A stretch of DNA of 64,000 nucleotides from Rusavskia elegans (GCA_011316305.1 SAUG01000021.1:728561-792560); one strand, 5' to 3'; positions 8,916 to 20,778 are shown, numbered from the stretch's first letter. Notes: generated from the letters alone by a model not told the origin. Program-made: numbers and translations.

Positions 8916-11900
8916 TGGAAGCATGGTGCGAGATGGATCTGACAGGATAAGATTCCCTTTGAGTGGTTTAGGAGGTTCTTTTTGGGGCTGCTTTTAGCTG
9001 CTACGGTGGTTTATGGGTTGATGTTAGGAGGCATAGCGTGTAGATACCCCTTTTCCGCGATGGTATTTACGAGACTTTCCAGGACGAACAAGAATAAGAA
9101 GAGAAACTTCATGACCGTGTGCTATTTGGTTCACCATGCCTTTTCCTTCCCACATTTGACATTTATACCTGGTGAAATTGACTTGGGAAAGTACGTTAAA
9201 AAATTTGCTTTACTCGCAAGGTCATTCGACATCAGAAGTCGAGATATCAAATGCGCCTTCTTACCACAGACTCAAACTCTGCAATCCTATATTCTAGCAG
9301 CGTAGGCATCCGATACTCCTCCACCATCTATTACCCGAGATCGGATACTCGCGAGACCACCTTGAGTCTAGATATCACCACCAACAAACAGCGCCCCCCC
9401 CCCAATCTAAAGCTCCAGCCCGATCCTGGCCAACCTCCTCGTTCCACTCCACAAAGTCCCGTAGCCTTTGCTCATCACCAGTCTCACTCGCGACATCGAG
9501 ACATCTTGCGCGACCTCGACGATTCCTGTAAGGAGTACGTAAGAAGGTGAGTGGGGCGGGAACGAGCACACAGCTGCGGTGATCGCCAATAAAGGCACGG
9601 ATGGTTTGCTGTGCCATTCGTTCTCTAAATTCTCCTCGACGGATGGAAAAGGCGGTGAAGTCGTATATAATAGTAAACAGGGGATCGAGTTTCGTACTTA
9701 CTTGGTACGCAGGACTTGCAGCCATGTGGAGTCATCAGGTTATAGGTATACTGGTTCTATGTTGTTGCTGTGTGTAGGTGGGTGATGGTGAGGGATGTCG
9801 TTGCGGCGTGCTGTCCCAGTAGCAGAATCTCTGTTATGATTTAGAAGGTTGGGGCGCGCTTCTTCTGATAGATGGGGACGCAGGGCGAGTGTTATTGGCG
9901 CGAGAGGGTTGACGGAGTGTCGCGGATTAGGGACGTGTGATTGAGGGTGGTATTTGCAGTCCCGATCGTGGCTGATGAGGGTGAGATTGGGGAATTTGCT
10001 GGAGTGGATTTCGGTGCGGAGGATGGGTCTGCGATGGGCCTGCGATGGGCCTGCGATGGGCGAGTGTGGGTTTGTGGTTGTAGAGAGTAGCTATATTGGA
10101 GAGATGAGAGAAAAGGGATGTTGCTAGCGGTGGATTTGTTGTATGGAGCGTTGATGGTTGATTGGATTGGTGAAGGATTTGATTGAGGTGAGTCCTTAGT
10201 AGGTTGGAGTCTTGAGGTTTGAAATGGAGATGAGGTATCGAGGGGGATAAGCTCTGCTTTTGAGTTATTGCAATCGATGCCTCGTTGAATCATGTGTTGG
10301 CGAAGTCCTGAGCAGCTAGGACCAACATAGTCTGTGCTTGGTAACTGAGCAAGGCAAAATGTAGCAAACATCGTATGACAACTGTAGTCGCAGTCATCCC
10401 AAGGGTGAGAGATTGTTCACTTTATTTCTTGCGTCCATGAATAGGGTAATTCTGTCGAGCATCTGAATGTCTTGTCCGATTTATTGCAGGCAATGAATGC
10501 ATCAAAAAAGCATACATTCCGAAGAAAAATACATCATTCGGATCAAAGAAAGGGGAAAAGATTTCATCGGCAGTTGAGACTCTGAATTTGTAGTGACACG
10601 CCCCATTTAAATCTTTGGCATATGAAGCCGTGTGTACCAAGGTGTATTCCGGTGAAAAGCATGTCATCGTTACTAAAACCGATGAGTTATGCTCACGACA
10701 ATATCTCGTACTCATGACTTCCTTCCTGAAGGACTACATCCGCCATAGTATAGTAATAGCAGGCACCGGAACAGACAAATCGCCTCCTCATATTAAAAAT
10801 CAATACCTCGATGTTGTACGCAAACAACCATACTATATCGGGAATACATCATCGGCCCTGAAAGCCACTGAAGTGGTGGAGATCTTTTGAATAATAGCTC
10901 CGAACCGTCATGGTTATATTCTCCCTCTTCAGTCGAGGTATCACTCGGTTGTTGGACCATAAATCACCATTATCGTCATCTCCATAAGATTTTGCTAAAC
11001 GACGACAATCAGTCATTCAGGCCATTGCGATAGCAGACACAACATACTTATGCCCTCCCCATCGCACGAATGCACATGGGTAATCATGCAAATCACTGCG
11101 AACATTAGCGTCAACGGAGAAGGTATTCGGCAGATCCAAAGAGCGAGACAAGCATCCGGGTCATATTCTTGGGTGCAACGGATTGACCATCATCTTCATG
11201 CATCGAAAATCTTCTGTTGATAAATCCCACCTCGTTATAACATCTCGCTATATATATGTGTAACGATATTAGCTATTGCATATTTAGTACACTGGCAGGA
11301 CATCCCATTCGATCTGGCTGGAGTCGAGATATCGGATACCTTGCCCATTCCACTTATCGGAGGGATAGCACATACACTGAAGCCATGCTCGCACGCAGCT
11401 GTAAAGAACCTAGGACCGGCGTTGAGGATAACCATATGGCATTTGGACTCATGAACCACAAACGACGAGGAGATACATGAAGGCTTTGGCCTCGTAGAGT
11501 CTGGGGTGCGTGTTCAGTCAGTCGACATGTAGATATTGACTAAACGATTTAATGACTTGAAGAGATCGACTGGACGACTTCTGGGTAGTCGATGAACATA
11601 TCTTGACGAATTTATGGAAAGATTGCGACGAGTCGACGCACAGTCTTCGACTGCTGAGGTGAGCTGCTCTTTGAGACCTTAGAGATCCTTCGACCCTGGA
11701 TTGCGATGTTGGATCTTGCCGCTCTGGAAACTTCATTTCACCCTCCAGAAGACCTATTTGTGACTGGCGATCGTCCGGTGCTGGCTGTAACGTGTTGAAC
11801 AGATTCTGGAAAACGGTGTTCTAGACTGGAAAGGTTAAAAAAGCCGAACGATATTGCTGTGGTGGCGTATCAGGTAGATCAGAGGTGTTTTGGAATGATG

Positions 11901-12092
11901 CTGAAAGGGACTTCTTATTTACTAAGGAGTGGTCAGCGGAAGATATAAGATACATTCGAGGGAAGAAGGGAAATTAGATAGATGTAGGATCGTCCTTTGC
12001 GCGATTTGAGTTAGAACAGTGTATTTTCCAAAGTTGAATCAACCTAGCAGATTTGAAGTTTCAGAAGCTAGGCAGGTAGAACGAGATTTAAG
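8916..12092. other. 3.2 kb region without a supportable gene
   Basis: Many short frames, none with motifs or a coherent spliced extension. A minus-strand candidate at 9375-9725 opens with MAASPAYQ at a good GTAAGT donor and has a possible acceptor near 9530, but the joined product is not recognisable. Visible landmarks are a C-run near 9391, an 11-base tandem repeat near 10029-10060 and AT-rich DNA at 10.4-11.3 kb. It may contain a small unrecognised gene. Confidence 0.35.
10028..10061. repeat. Short tandem repeat, unit GCGATGGGCCT
   Basis: The 11-base unit GCGATGGGCCT is repeated about three times head to tail, the last copy diverging to GCGATGGGCGA. It lies in non-coding DNA. No function is implied. 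Confidence 0.7.
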
Positions 12093-13599
12093 CTAGTTTT
12101 GATTCCCACCACCACCCATCCACATGGCGAACGCTGCTGGATTCCTGGTTTGCAGGAATACGGTCCCGGGCCCGGTGAACTTACAAACCAAACCTTCTCC
12201 TGAGCTTATACCCGAGATGATGCCTCCACTCGCAACACGCTCCATGACGTATTTACAATTCCATGCGATGAGGTGGCCGTTGTCAATGATGTACTTTTCG
12301 CCTTCTTGAAGCTGGAGGTGCCGTCTCGTCAGTAACGTTTGTCAAAAGCAAGATCATGCAAAGCAGCCACGGGGGTAGATGTGGACGGCCTGCAGAATGC
12401 GATGAGAACTCACATCCTTCCTGACAATCGCCCCGAAACTGCTGATCCATAAGATCCCAATCCCACTGATCTTGTACACGAACAGACCTTCCCCACTGAA
12501 CATTGCCTTACTGAAACCCTGGTTCTTCATCTCTTTCACCACCCCTTGCGTGCAGGCCATGAAGGCGTCTTTGCCCACGTTCCATTGATCGTTGCCGGTG
12601 AGGCGGAGAGTGGTAATGTCACCGAGGAAGGGTGGGGCGCAAAGGAGTTCACCAGGCCCGGTATAGGTCGAGGTGCTCATTTCGCCGCCAGCGATATATT
12701 TCTTGATGGAAAACTTGATGGCGCCTTTGAGAGTTACGGTAGGGGACATTGCGATCATGATGCCTATGATATTGTCAGCGAAACTACTGGGTCGAGCACG
12801 TCATAAGGAGGAGTTCTGCAGTATCAGGCTCGGCTTGAGGGAAACTTACCAGGCTTCGCTTGAAGAGGACAACCCATTGCCAGTTGCAATGTGAGAATTG
12901 TGTTGCTGTCCCTGTGACTTATACGATAACTCCCTCCATTGAACGTGCCGATATCATCTTGTGTCGCCGTCACCCCTTGAAAGTGTCCAGCCGCGGGTGC
13001 CCCCCCTGGCATTTGAGATAGTTTGTCTGTGTTCAGTGGTTTCTCCGGCGTCATGCTGGGTTGTGGATAGCTTGGATGACCGCCTACATGGCCGGCTGGT
13101 GGTGGGGGCTCGCTGTATTTCTCTGGGGTGAAATGTGATGGCTGCTGCTGCTGTTGTTGGAAGTGGGATGGCTGCTGTTGTGGCTGCTGTTGCTGTTGGC
13201 TTGGAGGCGGAGTGTGCTGCGGCGGTGATTGAAAGGACGTTCGGTGGCCGCTGTTGGCGTACTGCTGTTGGGGCGGAGGAGGGGGGTATGAGCCATGATT
13301 AGGCGCAGACTGCTGTTGCGGTGGAGGGGGATAGGATTGCTGAGGAGCGAAGCCGGGGGAGACAGGCGGTGGAGGGTACGATTGCCCTTCAGTTGTGATT
13401 AGTCCACCATCTGCAGAACGACATTGATGGAGTAAACGTACCTGGCGGGGGATAATTGCGGTTGTCGGGAGGAGCTGCAGCGCTCTACTTAGCTTTCTCC
13501 TACGAAGCTATGGTAAAATGACGTGAACGCACGAGGATAATAGCCTCCTTGGGGTGGAGGAGTGCTCTGTCCATAGCTTGGTGGTGGTGGAGCCGCCAT
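12093..13599 (-). CDS. AIM24 family (TRAP-like) protein with Gln/Pro-rich N-terminus
   Basis: Five exons on the minus strand (13533-13599, 13442-13474, 12850-13386, 12414-12763, 12093-12311) join to 401 residues. The first 190 residues are low complexity: repeated YPPPP blocks and poly-Gln stretches. The rest is a beta-rich domain typical of the AIM24/DUF124 family: [70 protein letters not shown], then [13 protein letters not shown] and [14 protein letters not shown]. In yeast AIM24 acts in mitochondrial inner membrane organisation, but the fungal homologues with Gln/Pro-rich tails are less studied, so the location here is uncertain. All introns are GT-AG, 55-102 bases, and the frame closes exactly. 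ATG at 13599 gives [11 protein letters not shown]. Confidence 0.78.
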
Positions 13600-14720
13600 G
13601 CTGCCGTCTGGTAAAGGATCGCGGTGAGATGTCAAAACACAGGCAGGAGCTTGCGCTAGCAAGACGGTAAGATAGAGGAAGAAATAGGAGATCTGTGACT
13701 TAGGTACAGCACACACGCAAGTGTTCAACGTCAAGGTTTCGAGAAACACGATATCAAGACTCGAGGAGAAGCTCAAGGTTATAGCTCGAGGGCCAAGTGG
13801 GGCAAGCAGTGTATAGGTTCTATATTAAGCTCTCCCCAACGTTGCGGAAATGCAAGCTTTCCTAATTTGAGCCTTGTAGACAGACGTTAAGGTGCGGCGC
13901 TGTTCAAGCTGGGTCACTGTGACTGGCTCGGAGGGAAAACGCTGGCGGTTATCCAGACTCGTCGGGTCTTGGCGTTTATATCGGTACCACCTGATGACTA
14001 AGCCTATTGCCGTCATGACCACGAAGAGAGTTACTTTTGTCTGTCATCACAAACGTCATGGCTTCACAGAATATATACGTGAACTTCGAAAAGCAGATGT
14101 ACGGTAGGTTCTAAGCAACCTATAGAACGAAATCCCATGCCGAAGTACCGACTGTGGTACGCCACATATTGCAGTTGATTGTCAACACAACGAGCGCGCC
14201 GCCATCGTTGCTCGAGAAAATTTACGCTCGCTGTTCTGTACAGCATATTAAGTTTCGATCTTGGGGTACTAAAGCTTCCAGTCTTTGGAAGAAGGCTCAC
14301 CTTTTGCCTTCCTGATTCTGCAATTAATACATCTGGTGTCCAAAGTGTTGATGAACCCCTAATAGCATCGTATACCTCCATGCCTGGTGGTGCTCTCGCG
14401 CTGTTACTGGATGGCTAGTGCTACAGCCGGGATGATGATCCTTCAGCGACAGCGGCGGATCTTAGTACCCGGCGAGCCCGGTAGGATTCACTTAGAAGAT
14501 GCCAACAACGACTCAAAACCCTCACCCGAGGCTGCTGTTCAGTTCTGTATTCTCTCAAGCCTGTGGTGTCGTCTCAGTGCACTTCCCATGCTTATTGTTT
14601 CACGTGTGCTGCCCGTGATATACATCCTGTGGACTGCTGTTATCCAGTAAGTGGGACTTTGTCAAGACCACAACTCTCATATCAGGTATTGTACATAGCC
14701 CACGGCCACATCACGCAACT
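13600..14720. other. Intergenic, divergent promoter region
   Basis: Lies between the starts of the AIM24-like gene (minus) and the sulfotransferase-like gene (plus). No gene supported; open frames are short and motif-free. Confidence 0.45.
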
Positions 14721-15686
14721 ATGAGCCGTACACTGTCCATGCAAGAAAAACATCCGGAACTGTATGCTCAGCATACATACGTCGAACCTGCAAAGCGCAA
14801 ACGAACGGTCAAGATGGAGGTTCTATGTCTAAGTTATATGCGGACTGGAACAGCCTGTAAGTATCCCATCAACTCACGGGATGGGCATTTGAAACCTCGA
14901 CTGCCAGCCAAACCGGATGCCCTACCAGTGCATTCACTACATCCATCTGAATACCTGCTAAAGGCATCTCCCACAGCCATGTACGCAGCCCTCAACATCC
15001 TCGGCCTCCCATGTTTCCATTCCTTCTCCCTCTACAGCCGCATCCAAGATTGTTCCACATGGAGTGCCGCCCTCGACGCCAAACTCTTCAATCGAGGCCC
15101 AGAATTCACCAAAACGGAATGGGATCAACTCCTCAGCGACTACGCCGCCATAACCGATGTACCGGCTACCGTCTTCGCCGAGGAACTCGTCTCCGCGTAC
15201 CCAGAGGCCAAAGTGATTCTCATGGAGCGCGACATAGACAGCTGGTTCACAAGCTTCGACAACGCCATCATCAAACCCATCTGGAATTGGACCACCCAAT
15301 TCATCGGCAGCGTGGATCCTTGGTACGTGGGACCACTCAAGGACCTGCACATGCGATGGGTGAGAGGGTGGATGGAAAGCAATTCCGAAGACGAGATGAG
15401 GAGGAAAGCGAAAGCACACTACCGAGAGCACAATGCCCTAGTTCGTCGAATCGCGCCCAAGGAGAAATTGTTGGAATATAAGATGGGCAGCGGGTGGGAG
15501 CCTTTGTGCACGTTTCTTGGAAAGCCGATACCGGATGTGGAGTTCCCGCGCGTGAACGAGACGGCCGCTTTGCAGGAGAAGATATCCATCATCCTTCGAC
15601 GTGGAATTTTCAACTTCCTGAAAAGGATCATGCTCGTAGTCGGACCGCTCTTAGTTGCTGGTCTTTGGGCGGCGAAGTACCGCTAG
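14721..15686 (+). CDS. Sulfotransferase-like P-loop protein (Sulfotransfer_4 type) with C-terminal anchor
   Basis: Two exons, 14721-14856 and 14977-15686, give 281 residues. Removing the 120-base intron (GTAAGT ... CCACAG) restores the P-loop-like stretch SYMRTGTASMYAALNILG, the expected 5'-phosphosulfate-binding loop of this fungal family. Other family features: FHSF after the loop, W..LLSDY with DVPATVFAEELV, then the KVILMERD..SWF strand corresponding to the 3'-phosphate region, and a basic segment before AHYREHNALVRRIAP. The last 20 residues (IMLVVGPLLVAGLWAAKY) form a membrane segment. Many annotations name these proteins 'NAD-dependent epimerase/dehydratase', which the sequence does not support. 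Substrate unknown. Two in-frame later ATGs exist before the core, so the start could lie 30 residues downstream (MEVLCLSY). Confidence 0.75.
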   Translation: MSRTLSMQEKHPELYAQHTYVEPAKRKRTVKMEVLCLSYMRTGTACKYPINSRDGHLKPRLPAKPDALPVHSLHPSEYLLKASPTAMYAALNILGLPCFHSFSLYSRIQDCSTWSAALDAKLFNRGPEFTKTEWDQLLSDYAAITDVPATVFAEELVSAYPEAKVILMERDIDSWFTSFDNAIIKPIWNWTTQFIGSVDPWYVGPLKDLHMRWVRGWMESNSEDEMRRKAKAHYREHNALVRRIAPKEKLLEYKMGSGWEPLCTFLGKPIPDVEFPRVNETAALQEKISIILRRGIFNFLKRIMLVVGPLLVAGLWAAKYR

Positions 15687-16058
15687 ACTTGTTAGGTCTT
15701 GCCAGTCATCTCTTCGTATGAAGTGATGCTTTAGCATTTCGACGTCACAAAGAGAAGCAGCGGCCTGGGACATTTGCGGTTTTCTGAAATCTAGTGGATG
15801 TGACAATACGATTTTACACACTCCTATACATCCCAGCACCTGATGTATGCTTGTGAAGAAACATTGCATGACAGTCCCGAAGCTAAGGTAATTGCTTCGA
15901 GTTCAACAACGATCGCCTAATGTGCCAAATCAAATAACACAGTCTCGCAGGACAATGCATCGTGAAAGCCATGAGACGTGACTGACAGTGTGGGGCAAAA
16001 TAGCGGATTCTCTTGAATATCAAAAACAGGGATCAAGGTCGAGATGGTGGCTGCTGTG

Positions 16059-17203
16059 CTAAACCTGCTGCCTCTTACGCTTCCCAACTTGTGCTGTGAA
16101 ACCGACTTTGATGGCGGTGACACTTCGTCGGCTTTGGCAGGAATTGCAACTGACGAAGTAAAGACGATTCTCCCCCTTACTCAGTTCTGTGTCCGGTGAT
16201 CGGCAGGTTTTGCAGGTGACATATTCGACTGGGACATGTGTTAGCCATCATCTGCGTGGTGTGTGGCCACGATGGCTTACCGATGTATCTCCGCAACACG
16301 TTCTCAATCTGCTTTTGCTGGAAGCGACCCCGAATAACCAAGCGCCTTGAACCGTCAACGCTGCCGCTCGTTCCCAACTCGGAGAATAGGAACTGAGTGA
16401 CGTGCTCGTCGGTACGCTTGATGCGAGCGCATATGTCGGCGATGTTGGCGAAGATTGTCTTCTTGTTGCCTTCCCGAAGACATTGAGGCGGAGGAATCTT
16501 GTAGCTTTTAGACCCACTCGAGAGTATGTCTGGATGGTGGCTGTGTAGAAGGGTGAAGAATCGAGTGAGTAAAAGTGGGTAGGTGATGGGCTGTGTTGCG
16601 TTGTGAGCCCAGATACCGGTTCCCTTTTCTAAGTCTCCCTCTTCGATCGCCGCCTCCTGAGCGGCCCCATCCGCACCGGCATCCTCACCCTCGGCACCAA
16701 CGCCAGCTTCGGCGAGCTTTGCATCGAAGTCGTCACCATCGGCCGCTTTCGGCGTCTTCTTCTTTTTCTTCTTTTTCAACGCTGTTGGGTCAAATTCGCC
16801 GTCGGCAGCAGGCGGTGCGTCATCGCCGCCCTCGGCTCCGTCGGTGTCCTTTGGTTTCTTACTTTTCTTCTTCTTGGCGAGGCCTTTGAAAAGATCGGTG
16901 ACCTCGTCGACTGCTTTGTCCCCATTCACTGGCGTGTCCGGCGAGCCTATAGCGCCTCAGCAACCGTACTGTCAACCGCGACCCAGGAGACTTACCTTTC
17001 GTATGATTCTCAGCAGATGTTTGGTTTGAGTGTCCATTGACCTTTGTCATATTTCCGTTGCTGTCGACTACTGTAGCACCTTCTGAAAAAGCGACGGACT
17101 TCCGCTGCGGTCGCGCAGACTCCTGCACAAGGAACAATCACGTCAGCGCTAAACATTGCTCCGGTAGTCGTCAAGAGGAGACAAAGCTTACTGTTTCAGC
17201 CAT
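16059..17203 (-). CDS. SUI3: Translation initiation factor eIF2 subunit beta
   Basis: Four exons (17192-17203, 16996-17122, 16281-16946, 16059-16228) give 324 residues. Beta subunit of the eIF2 GTPase that brings initiator Met-tRNA to the 40S ribosome. N-terminus MAET then [12 protein letters not shown]; two lysine blocks (KKKKSKK and seven lysines) that in this family bind eIF5 and eIF2B-epsilon; the core [19 protein letters not shown] and [17 protein letters not shown], then [11 protein letters not shown] and [21 protein letters not shown]. The C-terminal zinc ribbon is recovered only by splicing the last intron: C..C in VTCKTCRS and C..C in VSCNSCQS, ending VGKRKRQQV. The alanine/Asp-rich linker between lysine blocks is longer than in yeast. 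Divergent from TAF8 with 250 bases between the two start codons. Confidence 0.96.
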
Positions 17204-17453
17204 GTTGGGTATTTGTGATGTAAGAATAAATCTTGCGCCGGATGACAGGAAATATATTTGGAGTTTGCGGCTCCGTGACTCATGCGGCTCCGCGGGGTTC
17301 CTCAACCAATCAGAAAGCCTCTCACTTTTCGCAACTTCGAAGCATCACTGTTGTCCCATCAATTACTCGCTGACGGGGGATTCAGCTATGCCATGACCAT
17401 GGCAGCTCTAGTCACGCCCCTCCACAGCAATCTCCCTGTTTCGGGTCCAACTC

Positions 17454-18497
17454 ATGGCTCCCATGGCTTTCGATGGCCGGCCGATCAAGCGCTCAGCGTC
17501 CATGAACGATTTCGACCTTCCCATCGCGAAGAAGAGCAAATTGACAGCATCGCATCGACTCATAATCGACGAGCGCTCTAATAACTTGGAATCACTGGAT
17601 GTCGCGTTCAATGGAGATGCGCAGGTCGAACTTCTGCTCACGCGCTCCATCGCCCTGGCACTGGCGGCCCTGGGTTTCGAGGCCTCAGAGCCCCTGGCAT
17701 TAGAAAGCTTTCGCCTTGTTGTTGAAGAGTGTATGCGCTTCTGTATCTACAAAGACGCATATATCCCCTGACTGATCTCATCAGATATGCATGACTTTCT
17801 TACCGATGTGCGACAGTCCATGCTCGCTTGTCGACGGACAGAGTGCATAGCTCCGGATTTTCTGCAAGCTTTACACACGCATCAGCTCTCGTTGAGAGCG
17901 CTGCTACCTCACCTCGATCCGCCTGTCCCTCGAAAGAAAGCGCAAATCACCCTCACTTATGAGCCCAAAGAAGAGGAAGAGCAGTGCGACCACCGGTTCC
18001 TTGGGGCGGATTTGAACGATACCTCGGATCAACAGAGCAGGTCCTATATACCCCGCCACTTCCCGACTCTACCCAGCAAGCATACATACCAGGCGACTGC
18101 CGAGTACCCGAGTCGAGAAGAGGACCCTCGGAAGATACGCGAGCGCGCGGCCGAAGAGGGAAGATTGGCGGAGGAGGCGCTGCGGCGACTGATTAGCGCG
18201 AAGTCGAGCGATCGACCACCTAACTTGCGAGGTGGTCAACGCGGCAAATCGGTTCGGGAACAGAGGGATGATTTGTGGAAGGAGACGATGCAAGCCGTGA
18301 ACTCTGTTGCAACAATCGAGCGGTCGAGAGGCGCAGATACGATGGAGTTAGACAATTCAAGATCTGAGCTTGTAATGCCAGGCAAGACCCTCACTGATGA
18401 TGGGCGGATAAGTTCAGCGGTCAATGCAGAGAAGAAGTATTGGCGAAGGGCAGCACCAGCACAGGGATCAGGTCAAGGAGGCAATGATGGCGTCTGA
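17454..18497 (+). CDS. TFIID subunit TAF8
   Basis: Two exons, 17454-17730 and 17785-18497, give 329 residues. The intron (GTATGC ... CATCAG) joins VVEE to YMHDFLTDVRQSM within the histone-fold helix. Residues about 50-125 are the bromodomain-associated histone fold (VELLLTRSIALALAALGF, ALESFRLVVEEYMHDFL, CIAPDFLQALHTHQLSL). The TAF8 C-terminal signature follows: FPTLPSKHTYQATAEYP and REEDPRKIRERAAEEGRLAE. TAF8 pairs with TAF10 in TFIID and helps its nuclear import. The N-terminus has a bipartite basic stretch around RPIKRSAS and KKSK. It ends 302 bases before the convergent Som1 stop. Confidence 0.9.
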
Positions 18498-18799
18498 TGA
18501 GCCTGATGTTGAGATGTATAGTTCTACCTATCGCTACGGACGATCGAAAAGGGTTTGAAATGAGGCTACCCAATGCCTTGGCAGCGCAATCGATGCGGTT
18601 GTCAGGCGAGATATCGACGGCAGCCGAAGGGATGTCTCAAGCATTGCGAGGCGTTTTGGGAGATGGATATGATACCCATAGGCGCAATGAACAATTTTGT
18701 CGGATCTGTCATACTCTTTGAAAGATGTCAAAGTGCAATTTCAAGTAGTCCCAATGGCATACATAACAGAAGTAATGCATCATCGATCCAAACCTTACT

Positions 18800-19136
18800 C
18801 TAACTGTCTCTTACGTGTTGCGATTGAGGTCCTTCCTCCAAAGCGGTGGTCTCAACGACCAATCCCCCAGCACATCTGCAGCCAACTGTAAGTACTTGAC
18901 GTCGCTTGTCGTCTCACTCATAAGTATAAAACACACCGTCGAAAAAGCTTGACAATCGGCTTGCAAATCGTCACATCCTTCTTCGTCCCCTCCAACCAAC
19001 AGGAATATTGCACCATCTCCCTAAGCTCGCAATCGTTCAATTGAATCTTTTTCCCTTTCCGCCGTTTTCCATTCGCTGCGACCTGAATCCGATAGGGCAA
19101 TTGTGAAGCTGGGAATGTTTCGATCGGTGGAGCCAT
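18800..19136 (-). CDS. Mitochondrial export protein Som1
   Basis: Two exons, 18937-19136 and 18800-18875, give 91 residues. Som1 assists the mitochondrial inner membrane peptidase. Family features visible: MAPPIETFP start, LPYRIQ, the basic GKRRKGKK, then four spaced cysteines in DCELREMVQYSC, ICKPIVKLFRRC. Splicing at GTGTGT with acceptor GCTGCAG gives the continuation CAGGLVVETTALEEG, which reads like the family's C-terminus; without splicing the frame ends six residues after LFRRC. The frame is open upstream of the chosen ATG, but that stretch overlaps exon 1 of the divergent Rad51 paralogue and does not look like Som1. The two starts are only 78 bases apart. Confidence 0.72.
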
Positions 19137-19214
19137 TGGGCAGTGCTGCTGACAAGCTCTTAAGAGGATACAGATGGAAGTGATGATTCGGTAGTTTTGT
19201 ACGAGCGGCGAAGG

Positions 19215-20400
19215 ATGAGTGCCGAAGCCTTGGGAACGAATCTCCTGCGCGAGGTCAAGGTTGAAGGTTTGGATGAGGTTTGTCCAGCCACCACCTTTGA
19301 CGATGTCTCTAGTCTGACGATGTAAATGGAAACAAAAGCTCCTTCGATCTCTACGCTCCAACCACGAACGTCAGAAACCCCAATCCTACACCGGCGAGCC
19401 GGCAATTGACAAATTATTGAACATCTTCACGGCGGCACGAGATCGTCTCAATCATCAACAAAATCATAATCCAGTCCTCGAGCTTGTAGGCTCATCGCCA
19501 TGTTCAGGCAAAACCCAACTCCTCTACCACTTAATCGCTCGATTACTCCTCCCCTCCACATACGAAGATCTCCCCATAGGAGGCAAAAACACAGCCGTCA
19601 TCCTCTTCGATCTAAGCAACTCATTCTCCCTCCTCCGACTCCGAGATATCATAACGGGATACATCCGCTCACATAATCCCCAAAACCCTCAACCCCTTGA
19701 AAAAGAGTCTCTAGACACCTTAATCCGCACCTCCCTAGCCCATCTCCACATCTTCCGCCCTCAGTCTTCATCTTCTTTCCTCTCAACTCTCTCCACCCTC
19801 CAAAAATACATCCTCAACATCCACGCCCACATCTCCGCCAACCGTCCCATCGGTGCTATCGTACTAAGCAACATCGACGCCTTTCTCCACCAAGATCACC
19901 TCGATGACGTCGATGGTGGAACTCTCCATCCATCCCCAGGCAACAATCCACCATCAGCCAACTCGCAATCACTTCAACGTTTCAGAGACATCATCTCCCA
20001 CCTCCGCACCCTCCAACTCACCTTCTCCAGCCCCATCATCGCAACTTCCTCTGCCCTCGCCTCTTTATCCTACCAACGCACGCCAGATGGCCTTTCCGTA
20101 CCCATATTGCCCTCACATCTGCCCGCTGTGTGGAAGAACTACGTTTCATTGCGATTGATCTGCCAACGGGAGACGATCCGCAAGTTCCAGCATGGTGTCT
20201 GTGTACAGGAAGTTGTGGGCAGGGAGGCGGCGCAGAGGAGAGAGGCGGTTGAGAAAGGGCGGTTTGTGGCGATGGTGGATTGGGAGGAGAGTGGAGGGTG
20301 GAGGGAGGATGTCAGGGGGAGGATGATGGAAGGGGGAGAGGGGTTTGGGTTTAGGGTTTTGGGGGAGGGGGTTTTTGTTGGGTTGGGTTTGGAAGTGTAG
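19215..20400 (+). CDS. Rad51/XRCC2-like recombination protein
   Basis: Two exons, 19215-19277 and 19339-20400, give 374 residues. Exon 1 reads MSAEALGTNLLREVKVEGLDE; the 61-base intron contains CTGAC before AAAAG; exon 2 continues LLRSLRSNHERQ. Without this exon the frame has no ATG before the core. Residues about 72-80 hold the P-loop (SSPCSGKTQLLYHL, first Gly of the Walker A replaced by Ser), and near 193-200 a Walker B-like strand IGAIVLSNIDAF. RecA-type core with the N-terminal helix typical of Rad51 paralogues; XRCC2 is the closest I can suggest. Expected role: homologous recombination in the nucleus. The C-terminus (WREDVRGRMMEGGEGFGFRVL) is Gly-rich. Which paralogue it is remains uncertain. 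Confidence 0.72.
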
Positions 20401-20778
20401 GGGTATTGAGGGAATGAGGTTGAGTGTATGAAGAGGCTGGTGTTGAGGTATTGTGATCGTGTATATCGGAGGCATTATTAATAGCGCATCTGCATTTGCT
20501 ATGGCGTATAAATAGTGATGACGATCGATGTATAAGAAGATGAAGTTCGCTACCTCAAGCACCTCATATCCTAGAGATCCGAAAACAACAACAAAACAAC
20601 ACCATAGACACAAAGCTACCGTCTCCGAATAGCTGGTGAATTGACTTCATACATTACAACCTAGTATGTACACTCATATGCACCAAAGGTCTCTCCCTGG
20701 TAGCCTATGCATTCCCATCCACCCCACATCTCTCCTCTCCTCCCCTTCCCCTCCTCACCAACCTACATATGGGAGTTC
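20401..20778. other. Convergent 3' region
   Basis: Between the stop codons of the Rad51 paralogue (plus) and the MFS transporter (minus). No gene seen. Confidence 0.6.

Noticed and set aside
18918..19361. A 147-residue minus-strand frame with Som1 at its C-terminus, as a longer protein
   Set aside because: The extra N-terminal part overlaps exon 1 of the Rad51 paralogue on the other strand and has no Som1-like sequence; the ATG at 19136 gives the usual Som1 start, and the true C-terminus needs an intron.
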